Source: JAIBJN01 sp963784175 (lineage in GTDB: Bacteria > Actinomycetota > Thermoleophilia > Gaiellales > Gaiellaceae). From it: a DNA stretch of 64,000 bases. Both the position numbers and the translations under genes were made by a program. Location of the stretch: positions 62,001-126,000 of the forward strand of contig CAWAQJ010000012.1 in the NCBI GenBank assembly GCA_963784175.1. The letters are read 5' to 3'. Position 1 is the first letter of the stretch. Each line of letters opens with the position of its first letter. This document shows positions 1 to 7,663 of the stretch, in pieces. The notes below the pieces were generated by a model, which was not told where the DNA came from, searched no databases, and was given only the letters and a program-made list of their open reading frames with translations.

Positions 1-840
1 CAGCGGGCGCTCGGTGACGCGACGTTCTACGAGTTCGGCGCGGGATGGGACCTCGCGATTCAGCTCTCCTACTGGGCGCTCGGGGTCGAGCGCCAGACGC
101 TCGTCGACATCCGGCCGAACCTCAGGCCGGAGCTCGTGAACCTCACCCTCGAGCGGCTGCACCGTCTCCACGGCGAGCTCGAGGAAGAGGCAGGCCGGCC
201 CGTGCGCGACACGGGCGAACGACGGATCGCCGGTGCCGCCGACCTCCGGGCGTTCGGGATCGACTACCTCGCGCCGCGCGACGCCCGGGCGACCGGCCTC
301 GAGGCCGAGTCGGTCGACTTCGTCACGAGTACGAACACGCTCGAGCACATCCCGGCCGCGGACCTCGTCCCGATCCTGCGCGAGTGCCGGCGTCTGTTAC
401 GCCCCGACGGGGCCATGAGCTCCCGGATCGACCTCTGCGACCACTACTCGTACTCCGACCGCGGCCTCACGCCGTACCACTTCCTCCGCTACTCCGACCG
501 CGCCTGGCGCCTGCTCGACTCGGGGCTCTCCCGCCAGAACCGTCTGCGGCGCCCGGACTACGTGCAGGCGTTCGCTTCGGCCGGGCTCGACGTCGTTGCC
601 GAGCGCGCGCAGTCCCCGGAGGGCTCGGTCGAGCGGTTGAAGGAGCTCGATCTCGCGCCGCGGTTTCGGGCCTACGCGCTCGAGGATCTGGCGGTCACGC
701 GCCTGTTCCTCGCTGCCCGGCCCGTGCCGGCCGCGTCACCAGACGCTGCGGAGGAGGCCGGCGATCTCGTCGGGCGAGGCGACGCGCGGGTTGGCCTTGG
801 CGCCGACGCGCTCGGCGGCAGCAGCAGCAACGACCGGTAG
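1..840 (+). CDS. SAM-dependent methyltransferase, 5' end outside window
   Basis: The open frame runs in from the left edge, so the N-terminus is missing. Residues 10-17 of the visible part (YEFGAGWD) look like the glycine-rich SAM-binding motif I. An acidic VDI follows, and further on STNTLEHIP looks like motif IV of class I methyltransferases, ahead of a CRRLLRPDG segment (motif V type). The substrate cannot be told; the nearby glycan genes suggest a sugar or lipid, which is inference. The last 35 or so residues are Ala/Gly/Ser-rich and lie antisense to the 3' end of the next gene, so the true stop may have been lost by an indel or mutation and the real protein may end near 730. Confidence 0.7.
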   Translation, partial: QRALGDATFYEFGAGWDLAIQLSYWALGVERQTLVDIRPNLRPELVNLTLERLHRLHGELEEEAGRPVRDTGERRIAGAADLRAFGIDYLAPRDARATGLEAESVDFVTSTNTLEHIPAADLVPILRECRRLLRPDGAMSSRIDLCDHYSYSDRGLTPYHFLRYSDRAWRLLDSGLSRQNRLRRPDYVQAFASAGLDVVAERAQSPEGSVERLKELDLAPRFRAYALEDLAVTRLFLAARPVPAASPDAAEEAGDLVGRGDARVGLGADALGGSSSNDR

Positions 841-1713
841 CTCGGGCTCCGGCACACCGAGGTCTCGCAAGCGCTCGAAGCCGGCGAGGCGCGCGAGACT
901 CTCGACGGCTGCGGGGACGTCCTCGCCGGCGCCCATGGCCTCGCCGAACCGTGCGATCTCTGCGGCGGCGACCGGCTCGTTGAATCTCAGCGCCGGTGCA
1001 AGCACGACGGCGTTGAGCGCTCCGTGGGAAATGCCGTAGCGCCCTCCGAGCGCCTGCGCCATCGCGTGGCCGAGCCCGAGCCCGGCGCTCCCGAGCGCGG
1101 CGCCCGCGTGCATGGCGCCCTCGAGCAGCTCCCGTCGGGCCTCACGGTCGTTGCCGTCCGCGAGCACGCGGGGCAGCGAAGAGCCGATCAGGCGTGCGCC
1201 CTCGAGCGCCTCCCGGTCGGCGTCAGGGTTTCTCCCCTTCACGTAGAGCGCCTCGGCTGTGTGGGCGAGTGCGTTCATGGCCGTCCCGCCGGTCTCGAAC
1301 TCGGGGAGGCCGTACGTGAGCTCGGGGTCGTAGACGATGCCCTCGATGCGGGCGCCTCCGCCGCCGACCTTCACGCCTCGCTCGAGGTCGCGCATGCCGA
1401 AGCCCGTCGCCCACTCGGCGCCCGAGTACGTCGTCGGGATGGAGACGACCGGCAGGCCGGTCGCGGCGCTGACCGCCTTCGTCGTGTCGATCGCGCTGCC
1501 TCCGCCGAGGGCCACGAGCCCGTCCGCTCCCTCCGCGGCGGCGACGGCCTCGTCCACCGTCTCGCGCGGGACGTGCTGCTGGACACCCGCGAAGCGCGCG
1601 GCGACGGGAAGGTCGAGCGAGTCCCAGCGGCGGCTCGTGACCAGGAGCGGCTTCGAGCTTCCAAGCTCCGCGAGGACATCGGGGAGCGCGTCGAGGCCCC
1701 AGCGGACGATCAT
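736..1713 (-). CDS. Iron-containing alcohol dehydrogenase family, maleylacetate-reductase-like
   Basis: 325 residues. GGGSAIDTTK at residues 71-79 is the NAD(P)-binding signature of the family, followed by IPTTYSGAEW at 93-102, a pattern typical of maleylacetate reductases. The metal-site region has TAMNALAHTAEALY and a later GLGHAMAQALGGRYGISHG. Maleylacetate reductase reduces maleylacetate to 3-oxoadipate in chlorocatechol and hydroxyquinol degradation. The LysR gene overlaps its start by 4 bp (ATGA), so the two are co-transcribed. No dioxygenase or hydrolase partner lies in view, so the substrate is inferred from family resemblance only. Its 3' end overlaps the convergent methyltransferase frame by about 105 bp. 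Confidence 0.78.
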   Translation of the reverse strand: MIVRWGLDALPDVLAELGSSKPLLVTSRRWDSLDLPVAARFAGVQQHVPRETVDEAVAAAEGADGLVALGGGSAIDTTKAVSAATGLPVVSIPTTYSGAEWATGFGMRDLERGVKVGGGGARIEGIVYDPELTYGLPEFETGGTAMNALAHTAEALYVKGRNPDADREALEGARLIGSSLPRVLADGNDREARRELLEGAMHAGAALGSAGLGLGHAMAQALGGRYGISHGALNAVVLAPALRFNEPVAAAEIARFGEAMGAGEDVPAAVESLARLAGFERLRDLGVPEPELPVVAAAAAERVGAKANPRVASPDEIAGLLRSVW

Positions 1714-2603
1714 GCCGCCTGCTCGGCGGCGAACTCGAGGAACGCGGCCGCAGCCCGGCTCGGCGTCCGTCCCTTGGCGCGGACGACGTAGATCTGCCGC
1801 GTCGGCTCGATGCCGGCTACGCGGGCGGCCGCCAAGGTTCCGGCGGCCAGCTCGCCCTCGATCGCGGTGCGCGAGATGAAGGCGACGCCGTAGCCGGCCC
1901 CCACCGCGCTCTTCACGGACTCCTGGAGCCCGAGCTCGAGCTTCGACTCGAGCTCCCGCACCCGCAGCCCCGCCCGGCGCAGCTCCTCGTCTACGACCTG
2001 GCGGACGCCCGCGCCTTCCTGCATGACGACCAGCGTCTCCTCGCGCAGGTCGGCGACGGAGATCTCACCACCCGCAGCCGCGTGGCTTGGAGGCACTGCC
2101 AGGACGATCTCGTCCTGCGCCAGCGGCTCGAAGACCAGCGAGCGGTGGCGACGCACCGCCCCGACGATTCCGAGCTCGAGCTCGCGGTCGGCGACGCGGT
2201 CGATCACGGCGTACGTGTCCGAGATCGAGAGCGCGATGCGAAGGTCGGCGTGACGACGCTGGAACTCGCATAGGAGCAGCGGCACCAGGTGGGCACCGGG
2301 CCCCGTCGAGGCGCCGAGCGTCAGCGTCCCGGCCAGCACCCCCTCGTCGGCGGCGGCGACGTCTTCGAGGAGCTGCTCCTCGGCCTGGATCATGCGCTGC
2401 GCGTTCCGGTACAGCCGGCGCCCCGCCTCGGTCGGCTCGACGCGGCGTCCGGACCGGTCGAGCAGCTGCTGGCCGAGGCGCTCCTCGAGGGCCCTGACCT
2501 GGAGGCTGACCGCAGGCTGTGTGACGCCCAGCCGCTCGGCGGCCTGGGAGAAGCTCTTACGGTCGACGACGGCGCAGAAGGCCGCCAGCTGACGGGTGTC
2601 CAT
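1710..2603 (-). CDS. LysR-family transcriptional regulator
   Basis: 297 residues, the usual LysR length. The N-terminal winged helix-turn-helix is clear (residues 1-60: FCAVVDRKSFSQAAERLGVT, then QPAVSLQVRALEERLG), followed by a linker helix and a periplasmic-binding-protein-like effector domain from about residue 90. It lies upstream of and overlaps the maleylacetate-reductase-like gene by 4 bp, so here the regulator leads its own target operon rather than being divergent from it. A perfect inverted repeat touches its ATG (2603-2619), which suggests autoregulation. The inducer is unknown; an aromatic intermediate is a reasonable guess from the downstream enzyme. Confidence 0.9.
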   Translation of the reverse strand: MDTRQLAAFCAVVDRKSFSQAAERLGVTQPAVSLQVRALEERLGQQLLDRSGRRVEPTEAGRRLYRNAQRMIQAEEQLLEDVAAADEGVLAGTLTLGASTGPGAHLVPLLLCEFQRRHADLRIALSISDTYAVIDRVADRELELGIVGAVRRHRSLVFEPLAQDEIVLAVPPSHAAAGGEISVADLREETLVVMQEGAGVRQVVDEELRRAGLRVRELESKLELGLQESVKSAVGAGYGVAFISRTAIEGELAAGTLAAARVAGIEPTRQIYVVRAKGRTPSRAAAAFLEFAAEQAA

Positions 2604-2871
2604 ATAAGGACACCTTATAGCTGGTTAGGGCGAGTGCGCGCCGAGGTCTAGGCGGTCGACGACTCGATTGCCGGGAGCCGGCCAGGACGTCCGCCATTGC
2701 GTAACAGCCGATCAGGCCCCACAGCAACGCTGCCGCAGTGCCGCCTAGCCAGCCCGCAACAAAGACCGCGGCAAGGATCGGCCAGAAATCCGAACGACCG
2801 TCGGAAAGGTGCGCCTGCACACCGGAATCTTCGGCATCGCCCAACGTCGTCTGGACCCCCGGTCCATACAC
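2557..2871 (-). CDS. Doubtful small membrane protein or remnant
   Basis: A 104-residue frame with one convincing hydrophobic stretch (about residues 30-62, FWPILAAVFVAGWLGGTAAA and on to WGLIGCYAMADV) followed by an Arg/Pro-rich tail that runs into the lysR start. Codon choice is less GC-biased than in the neighbours. It overlaps lysR by 47 bp on the same strand, and I recognise no family. It may be a decayed gene in the otherwise empty 2,604-2,880 gap; I would not rely on it. Confidence 0.22.
   Translation of the reverse strand: MYGPGVQTTLGDAEDSGVQAHLSDGRSDFWPILAAVFVAGWLGGTAAALLWGLIGCYAMADVLAGSRQSSRRPPRPRRALALTSYKVSLYGHPSAGGLLRRRRP
2603..2619. promoter_or_regulatory. Palindromic operator at the lysR start
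   Basis: TATAAGG, ACA, CCTTATA: a perfect 7-bp inverted repeat with 3-bp centre, unusually A/T-rich for this genome, whose first base is also the first base of the lysR ATG (minus strand). It contains the T-N11-A pattern of LysR-type sites. Likely the autoregulatory site or core promoter of the lysR operon. Confidence 0.6.
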
Positions 2872-2880
2872 TCACGGCCG

Positions 2881-3885
2881 ATGCGAGTCTGGATCGACAT
2901 GACCGCGCCGGCCCACGTGCTGGTGTTCAGGCCACTGGTCGAGCTGCTGCGCGCCCGCGGTGACGAGGTCGAGATCACCGCGCGGGACTACGCACAGACG
3001 GTCGACCTGCTGAAGCTCCACGGGCTCGAGGCCGAACTGCTCGGTCGGCACGGCGGCCGCTCGCGGCTCGCCAAGCTCGGCACGATGGTCACCCGCCTGC
3101 GGGCGCTTCGCTCCTGGGCGAAGGGGCGCGACTTCGACGTCGCGCTGGCCCACGGCTCGCACCATCTGACGCTGGCTGCGCGGTCACTCGGAATCCCGAG
3201 TGGGAACACCTTCGACTACGAGTTCGCCATGGTCCAGCACCAGCTCGGCTGCCGGGCCGCGACGCGCGTTCTCGTGCCGGAGGCGATCCCGCCCGAGCGG
3301 CTCGAGCGCTACGGCGTCCGGCCGCCGAAGCTCCGCAGGTACCCGGGACTGAAAGAGGAGTACTACCTCTCCGACTTCGAGCCCGACCGCGGCGTGCTCG
3401 ACCAGCTCGGCCTCGACCGGTCCAACGTGCTCGTCCTCGTGCGCACACCGCCCGACATCGCCCTCTACCACCGGAAGTCGAATCCACTCTTTCCCCGGCT
3501 CCTCGAGCGGCTCGGCCGCGAGGATGGCGTCCAGACCGTGGTCATCCCGAGAACCGACGAGCAGCGGGACCACGTGCGCGGGCTCTCCTTTCCCTCGATC
3601 GTCGTGCCCGACGGCGCCGTGGACGCTCAGAGCCTCATCGCCTTCTCCGATCTCGTCGTCTCGGCCGGCGGGACGATGAACCGCGAAGCGGTCGCGCTCG
3701 GCGTGCCCGTCTACACGACGTTCGGCGGCCGCCTGGGCGGGGTCGACGAGTGGCTCATCCGGGAGGGCCGGCTCCGCCCGCTGGAGGATCCGGACACGCT
3801 CGAGCTGGCCAAGCGCGGCGGCGAATCCGAGCGCACGCGCCGTGATCCGCGCATCTACCTGGACCTGCTCCTGCCCGTTCCCTAG
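2881..3885 (+). CDS. DUF354 family protein (glycosyltransferase-like)
   Basis: 334 residues starting MRVWIDMTAPAHVLVFRPLV, the typical DUF354 opening. The fold is GT-B/UDP-GlcNAc-epimerase-like: an N-terminal Rossmann half, then a second half with VVVSAGGTMNREAVALGVPV, which resembles the nucleotide-sugar binding loop of GT-B enzymes. I chose the ATG at 2881 rather than upstream codons because the family begins here. DUF354 genes commonly sit in surface polysaccharide loci of archaea and bacteria, and a convergent dehydratase plus aminotransferase follow. The exact reaction is unknown. Confidence 0.8.
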   Translation: MRVWIDMTAPAHVLVFRPLVELLRARGDEVEITARDYAQTVDLLKLHGLEAELLGRHGGRSRLAKLGTMVTRLRALRSWAKGRDFDVALAHGSHHLTLAARSLGIPSGNTFDYEFAMVQHQLGCRAATRVLVPEAIPPERLERYGVRPPKLRRYPGLKEEYYLSDFEPDRGVLDQLGLDRSNVLVLVRTPPDIALYHRKSNPLFPRLLERLGREDGVQTVVIPRTDEQRDHVRGLSFPSIVVPDGAVDAQSLIAFSDLVVSAGGTMNREAVALGVPVYTTFGGRLGGVDEWLIREGRLRPLEDPDTLELAKRGGESERTRRDPRIYLDLLLPVP

Positions 3886-3900
3886 CCGAGCAGGTCGCGA

Positions 3901-5808
3901 TCAGGAAGCTGTAGGAGGCAGCGCGGCCGCGGTCGGCGCCTTGGCCTCGGCCGCGGTCGTGTCCAACCTGTGCGGACTGCGCAGAAGCTCGGCGAGCCGG
4001 GCCACGACCTCCACGGTCTCACCGGCCTCGACGAGCCGCTCGAGCTCCGCGAGCTCGTCCTCGAGCCAGAGCGGATCGACGGGCGCACTGCTCGCGCGGA
4101 GGATCTTGGGATGCGAGGTCGCTTCGGAGGCCTCGTCGTCTCCCCACAGGTCCTCGTGGAGCTTCTCGCCCGGCCGTACGCCGATGAACTCGATCGGGAT
4201 GTCCCGATCCGGCTCCTTCCCGGAGAGCCGGATCATGTTGTGCGCGAGGTCGATGATCTTGACGGGGTCGCCCATGTCGAGGACGAAGATGTCGCCGCTC
4301 TCGCCGATCGCCCCGGCCTGGACGATGAGCTGCACCGCCTCCGGGATCGTCATGAAGTAGCGCTCCATGTCCGGGTGCGTGACGGTCACCGGCCCGCCGT
4401 GGGCGATCTGGCGGCGGAAGAGCGGAATGACGCTGCCCGAGGAGCCGAGCACGTTGCCGAACCGGACGGAGATGAACTTCGTGCCGTTGCCCTCCAGGGC
4501 TGCGGCGGTCTCGACGATCCACTCGCACAGCGCCTTCGTCTGGCCGAGGACGTTCTTCGGCCGGACGGCCTTGTCCGTGGAGACGAGGACGAAGCGCTTG
4601 ACGCCGTTCTCCGCAGCGAGCTCGGCGAGGTGGCGCGTTCCGAAGACGTTGTTGCGCACGGACTCGAGCGGGTTCGCCTCCATGAGCGGGACGTGCTTGT
4701 AGGCGGCGGCGTGGAAGACGACCGAGGGCTGGTGGCGCTCGAAGAGGCGGCGAACCTTGCCGGGATCCTTGACGTCGGCGAGCGCCGGGACCGTGGCCGT
4801 GTAGTTGCGCTCGCGCTGAAGCTCGCGCTCGACCGCCACGAGAGCGTTCTCGGAGTTATCGACCAGGATGATCCGGCCCGCGCCGAGCGCGGCGACCTGG
4901 CGGCAGAGCTCCGAGCCGATGGAGCCGCCGGCTCCCGTTACGAGCACTGTCGCGCCGGTGACGTACGAGGCGATCGAAGGCATGTCGAGCTCGACGGCCT
5001 CGCGCCCGAGGACGTCCTCGACCTGCACCTCGCGGAGCTGACCGGAAAGATTGAAGTCGCCGGCGATAAGCTCGTGGACGCCCGGCACGGTCTTCACGGG
5101 GACGCTTGCGTCGCGGCACGCGTTGACGATCCGCTGGCGGACCTCTCCCGCGCCGGACGGGATGGCGATGATGACCTCGTCCGGCCGGTTGTCGCTCAGG
5201 AGCCGCGGGAGGTCCATAGTCGTCCCCAGGACGCGCACACCGTGGAGGCGCATGTTCTTCTTGCCGGCCTGGTCGTCGACGAGCCCGATCGGCGTGTAGC
5301 CGAGCTGCGGGCTCTTCTGCATCTCGCGGATAATCATCTGGCCGGCATCGCCCGCGCCGACGATTAGCGCCGCCTTGCGGCGGGCGACGAGCCGGCGCCG
5401 TGACCGCTCGACCATCGTCCGCGCGAGGACGCGTGCCCCGACGACGAACCCGAGCGTGAACATCCAGTCGATGGCGATGATCCCGCGCGGGAGGGTCCAG
5501 CCGGGAACCGGGTCCCAGAGGTAGATGAAGCCGACGAAGGCGGCCGAGGCGACCGAGACGGCGAGCACCGCCCGCCACATGTCGCGGATGGAGACGTAGC
5601 GCCACCAGTGGTGGTAGAGGCCGAAGAAGACGAAGACGACCAGGTTGATCGAGACGACGGCGACGAAGACGTCGAGCCCGAGAAACTCGTCGTAGCGCGC
5701 CGGGACGCCCTTGTCGAAGCGCACCTGGAAGGCGAGATACCAGGCGAGCGTGACGAGCCCCGCGTCGACGGCGACGCGCCAGAGGCGGTGACGGCTCACG
5801 AGCCTCAC
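3901..5808 (-). CDS. Membrane-bound nucleotide-sugar 4,6-dehydratase (CapD/PglF type)
   Basis: About 635 residues with the FlaA1/CapD/PglF architecture. Four transmembrane helices lie in the first 125 residues, followed by a Rossmann-like middle domain (LIVGAGDAGQMIIREM) and a C-terminal SDR domain from about residue 285 with the NAD motif VTGAGGSIGSEL. HAAAYKHVPLME, the catalytic region VLVSTDKAVRPKNVLGQTK (Tyr replaced, as in this subfamily) and RFGNVLGSSGSV are also present. Such enzymes turn UDP-GlcNAc into the 4-keto-6-deoxy sugar that a DegT aminotransferase then aminates; that aminotransferase lies directly upstream. The GTG start at 5808 forms a GTGA overlap with its stop, so the two are coupled; another GTG at 5799 is possible. 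Confidence 0.88.
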   Translation of the reverse strand: MRLVSRHRLWRVAVDAGLVTLAWYLAFQVRFDKGVPARYDEFLGLDVFVAVVSINLVVFVFFGLYHHWWRYVSIRDMWRAVLAVSVASAAFVGFIYLWDPVPGWTLPRGIIAIDWMFTLGFVVGARVLARTMVERSRRRLVARRKAALIVGAGDAGQMIIREMQKSPQLGYTPIGLVDDQAGKKNMRLHGVRVLGTTMDLPRLLSDNRPDEVIIAIPSGAGEVRQRIVNACRDASVPVKTVPGVHELIAGDFNLSGQLREVQVEDVLGREAVELDMPSIASYVTGATVLVTGAGGSIGSELCRQVAALGAGRIILVDNSENALVAVERELQRERNYTATVPALADVKDPGKVRRLFERHQPSVVFHAAAYKHVPLMEANPLESVRNNVFGTRHLAELAAENGVKRFVLVSTDKAVRPKNVLGQTKALCEWIVETAAALEGNGTKFISVRFGNVLGSSGSVIPLFRRQIAHGGPVTVTHPDMERYFMTIPEAVQLIVQAGAIGESGDIFVLDMGDPVKIIDLAHNMIRLSGKEPDRDIPIEFIGVRPGEKLHEDLWGDDEASEATSHPKILRASSAPVDPLWLEDELAELERLVEAGETVEVVARLAELLRSPHRLDTTAAEAKAPTAAALPPTAS

Positions 5809-6899
5809 GCGTTCGCTCCCACGCCGACGGCGGAGCGGATCGTGGCGACGACCTGCTCCTGCTGGGCCTCCGAGATCCCCGCCCACAGCGGAAGGGCGAT
5901 CGTCTCACGGGAGGCGCGCTCGGTCTCGGGCAGGCTCCCCGGCCGGCCGCCGAGCGACTCGTAGACCGGCTGGAGGTGCAGCGGCGTCGTGTAGTACGTG
6001 GCGCATCCGATGCCCGCCTCCCGGAGCGCTGCGGCGATCCGGTCTCGCTCGGGCGAGCGCACGACGAACATGTGGTAGACGTGGCCAGGGTCGTCCTCGG
6101 GCAGCTCGACGAGCTCGCCGAGGCCGAGCTCCGCGTAGCGCGCGGCAGCCTCGCGCCGCTCGCGGTTCCAGCGGTCGACATGGCCGAGGAAGAGCCTCAG
6201 CGCGGCCGCCTGGAGCTCGTCGAGGCGGGAGTTGTAGCCGATCGCCTCGAAGCGCTCCTTGTCGCGCGACCCGTGGAAGCGCAGGACGCGCACGCGGTCG
6301 GCGACCCCGGCTTCACGCGAGGCCACGAGCCCGCCGTCGCCGAGGCCGAAGAGATTCTTGGTCGGGAAGAAGCTGAACGTCGCGGCGACGCCCACCGCGC
6401 CCGCGCGCACGCCGCCGAGCTCGGCCCCGAAGGCCTGTGCGGCATCCTCGACGATCGGCACGCCGGGGGGCAGCTCGTCGAGCGCCGCCGGACGGCCGAA
6501 CAGGTGCACGGCGAGGACCGCCTTCGTCCGCTCGGTAACTCGGTCGGAGACGTCGGCAGGATCGAGGTTCAGGGTGGTGGCGTCGATGTCGCAGAAAACG
6601 GGCGTGGCACCCCGGCGGGATACGGCCTCCGCCGTGGCGAAGAACGTGAACGCGGGGCAGATCACCTCGTCGCCCGGCCCGACGCCCAGCGCATCGAGGA
6701 CGAGGACGAGTGCGTCCGTCCCGTTGGCGACGCCGACGGCGTCGCGGACGCCGAGGTAGGAGGCGGCCTCCTCCTCGAAGGCGCGCACCTCCGGGCCGAG
6801 GATGAATCGGCCGGAGTCGACGACCGCTCCGAGGCGGTCTTTCAACTCCTCAATAAGCGGCGCGTACTGCGCCTTCACGTCGACGTGCGGAATGGTCAT
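5805..6899 (-). CDS. DegT/DnrJ/EryC1/StrS sugar aminotransferase
   Basis: 364 residues, full length for the family. The PLP lysine is K181 in FSFFPTKNLFGLGDGG, and the aspartate that holds the pyridine nitrogen is in VPIVEDAAQAFGAE (about 148-160). It catalyses PLP-dependent amination of a 4-keto (or 3-keto) deoxy sugar nucleotide, using glutamate. Coupling by GTGA overlap to the downstream dehydratase suggests they make a 4-amino-4,6-dideoxy sugar such as a UDP-bacillosamine precursor or viosamine-like sugar for surface glycans or protein glycosylation. The ATG at 6899 is preceded by AGAGG. Confidence 0.9.
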   Translation of the reverse strand: MTIPHVDVKAQYAPLIEELKDRLGAVVDSGRFILGPEVRAFEEEAASYLGVRDAVGVANGTDALVLVLDALGVGPGDEVICPAFTFFATAEAVSRRGATPVFCDIDATTLNLDPADVSDRVTERTKAVLAVHLFGRPAALDELPPGVPIVEDAAQAFGAELGGVRAGAVGVAATFSFFPTKNLFGLGDGGLVASREAGVADRVRVLRFHGSRDKERFEAIGYNSRLDELQAAALRLFLGHVDRWNRERREAAARYAELGLGELVELPEDDPGHVYHMFVVRSPERDRIAAALREAGIGCATYYTTPLHLQPVYESLGGRPGSLPETERASRETIALPLWAGISEAQQEQVVATIRSAVGVGANA

Positions 6900-6937
6900 G
6901 AGGCCTCTGGGGAAGGGACGCTCACTCGCGGGCCAGT

Positions 6938-7624
6938 CTACCGGCCGACTCCCTCGGCAGAACGCTCCACCGCACGCCGCCGGGCCCGCCTGCGGTAGCC
7001 GCGGTAGACCAGTGCGGCCACCCCCGCGACCACGAGCGCGATGATCGCGTAGTCCGCATACCGGAAGCTGTCGTGGAACTCCTCCCACTTGCTCCCGAGG
7101 GCCAGGCCGACCCCGGCGAGGCCGAAGCACCAGGGGATCGTGCCGGCGAAGGTGAGAACGGTGAAGCGCCCGAGCGGCATCTCGCCGACGCCGGCCGGGA
7201 TGGAGATGAACGAGCGCACAACGGGAAGCATGCGCGACACGAAGACCGCGGCGTCGCCGTAGCGAACGAACCAGGCATCCGCCTTGTCGAGCTTGGCCGG
7301 CGTGATGTGGAGCCAGCGGCCGTGCCTCTCGAGGTAGGGCCGGCCTCCGTACTTGCCGATCGCCCACCCGGCAACGGACCCGAGCGTGTAGCCGATCGTC
7401 CCCGCCATCGCCATCGCCACGTAGGCCCAGCCAGTCGACTCGATCTCCGTCCCGAAGAGCGTCACGCTCGATCCCGGAAAGGCGCCGGCCGCCAGTGCGC
7501 CCGCGTAGACCATGACGAGCTCGCTCGCCGCGGGGAAGACGGCGTCGATGAACATCAGGATGAAGACGGCGTAGAGGCCGTAGTCCCCGATGACGTTGGT
7601 GACGGCCTCGGTGATCTCGTGCAC
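6938..7624 (-). CDS. DedA family membrane protein
   Basis: 228 residues, GTG start. The family motif is visible in two parts: an N-terminal FPAASELVMVYAGALAAGAF and the later RFIS-like stretch RMLPVVRSFISIPAGVGEM, with several hydrophobic segments and a basic C-terminus. DedA proteins are inner-membrane transporters, some moving undecaprenyl phosphate or phospholipids across the membrane, and support envelope stability. Position next to sugar-nucleotide genes fits a lipid-carrier role, which is inference. Confidence 0.88.
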   Translation of the reverse strand: MHEITEAVTNVIGDYGLYAVFILMFIDAVFPAASELVMVYAGALAAGAFPGSSVTLFGTEIESTGWAYVAMAMAGTIGYTLGSVAGWAIGKYGGRPYLERHGRWLHITPAKLDKADAWFVRYGDAAVFVSRMLPVVRSFISIPAGVGEMPLGRFTVLTFAGTIPWCFGLAGVGLALGSKWEEFHDSFRYADYAIIALVVAGVAALVYRGYRRRARRRAVERSAEGVGR

Positions 7625-7663
7625 CAGCCGAGTCTAGCCAGCGCCCCGTGCAGCCTCCCGCCT

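Noticed and set aside
2648..2875. Second small minus-strand frame in the gap upstream of lysR
   Set aside because: Different frame over the same DNA, no hydrophobic or coding pattern; the other frame (2557-2871) is the better, though weak, candidate.
3970..5367. Long plus-strand open frame opposite the dehydratase
   Set aside because: Antisense shadow of a conserved gene; composition is that of reversed codons.
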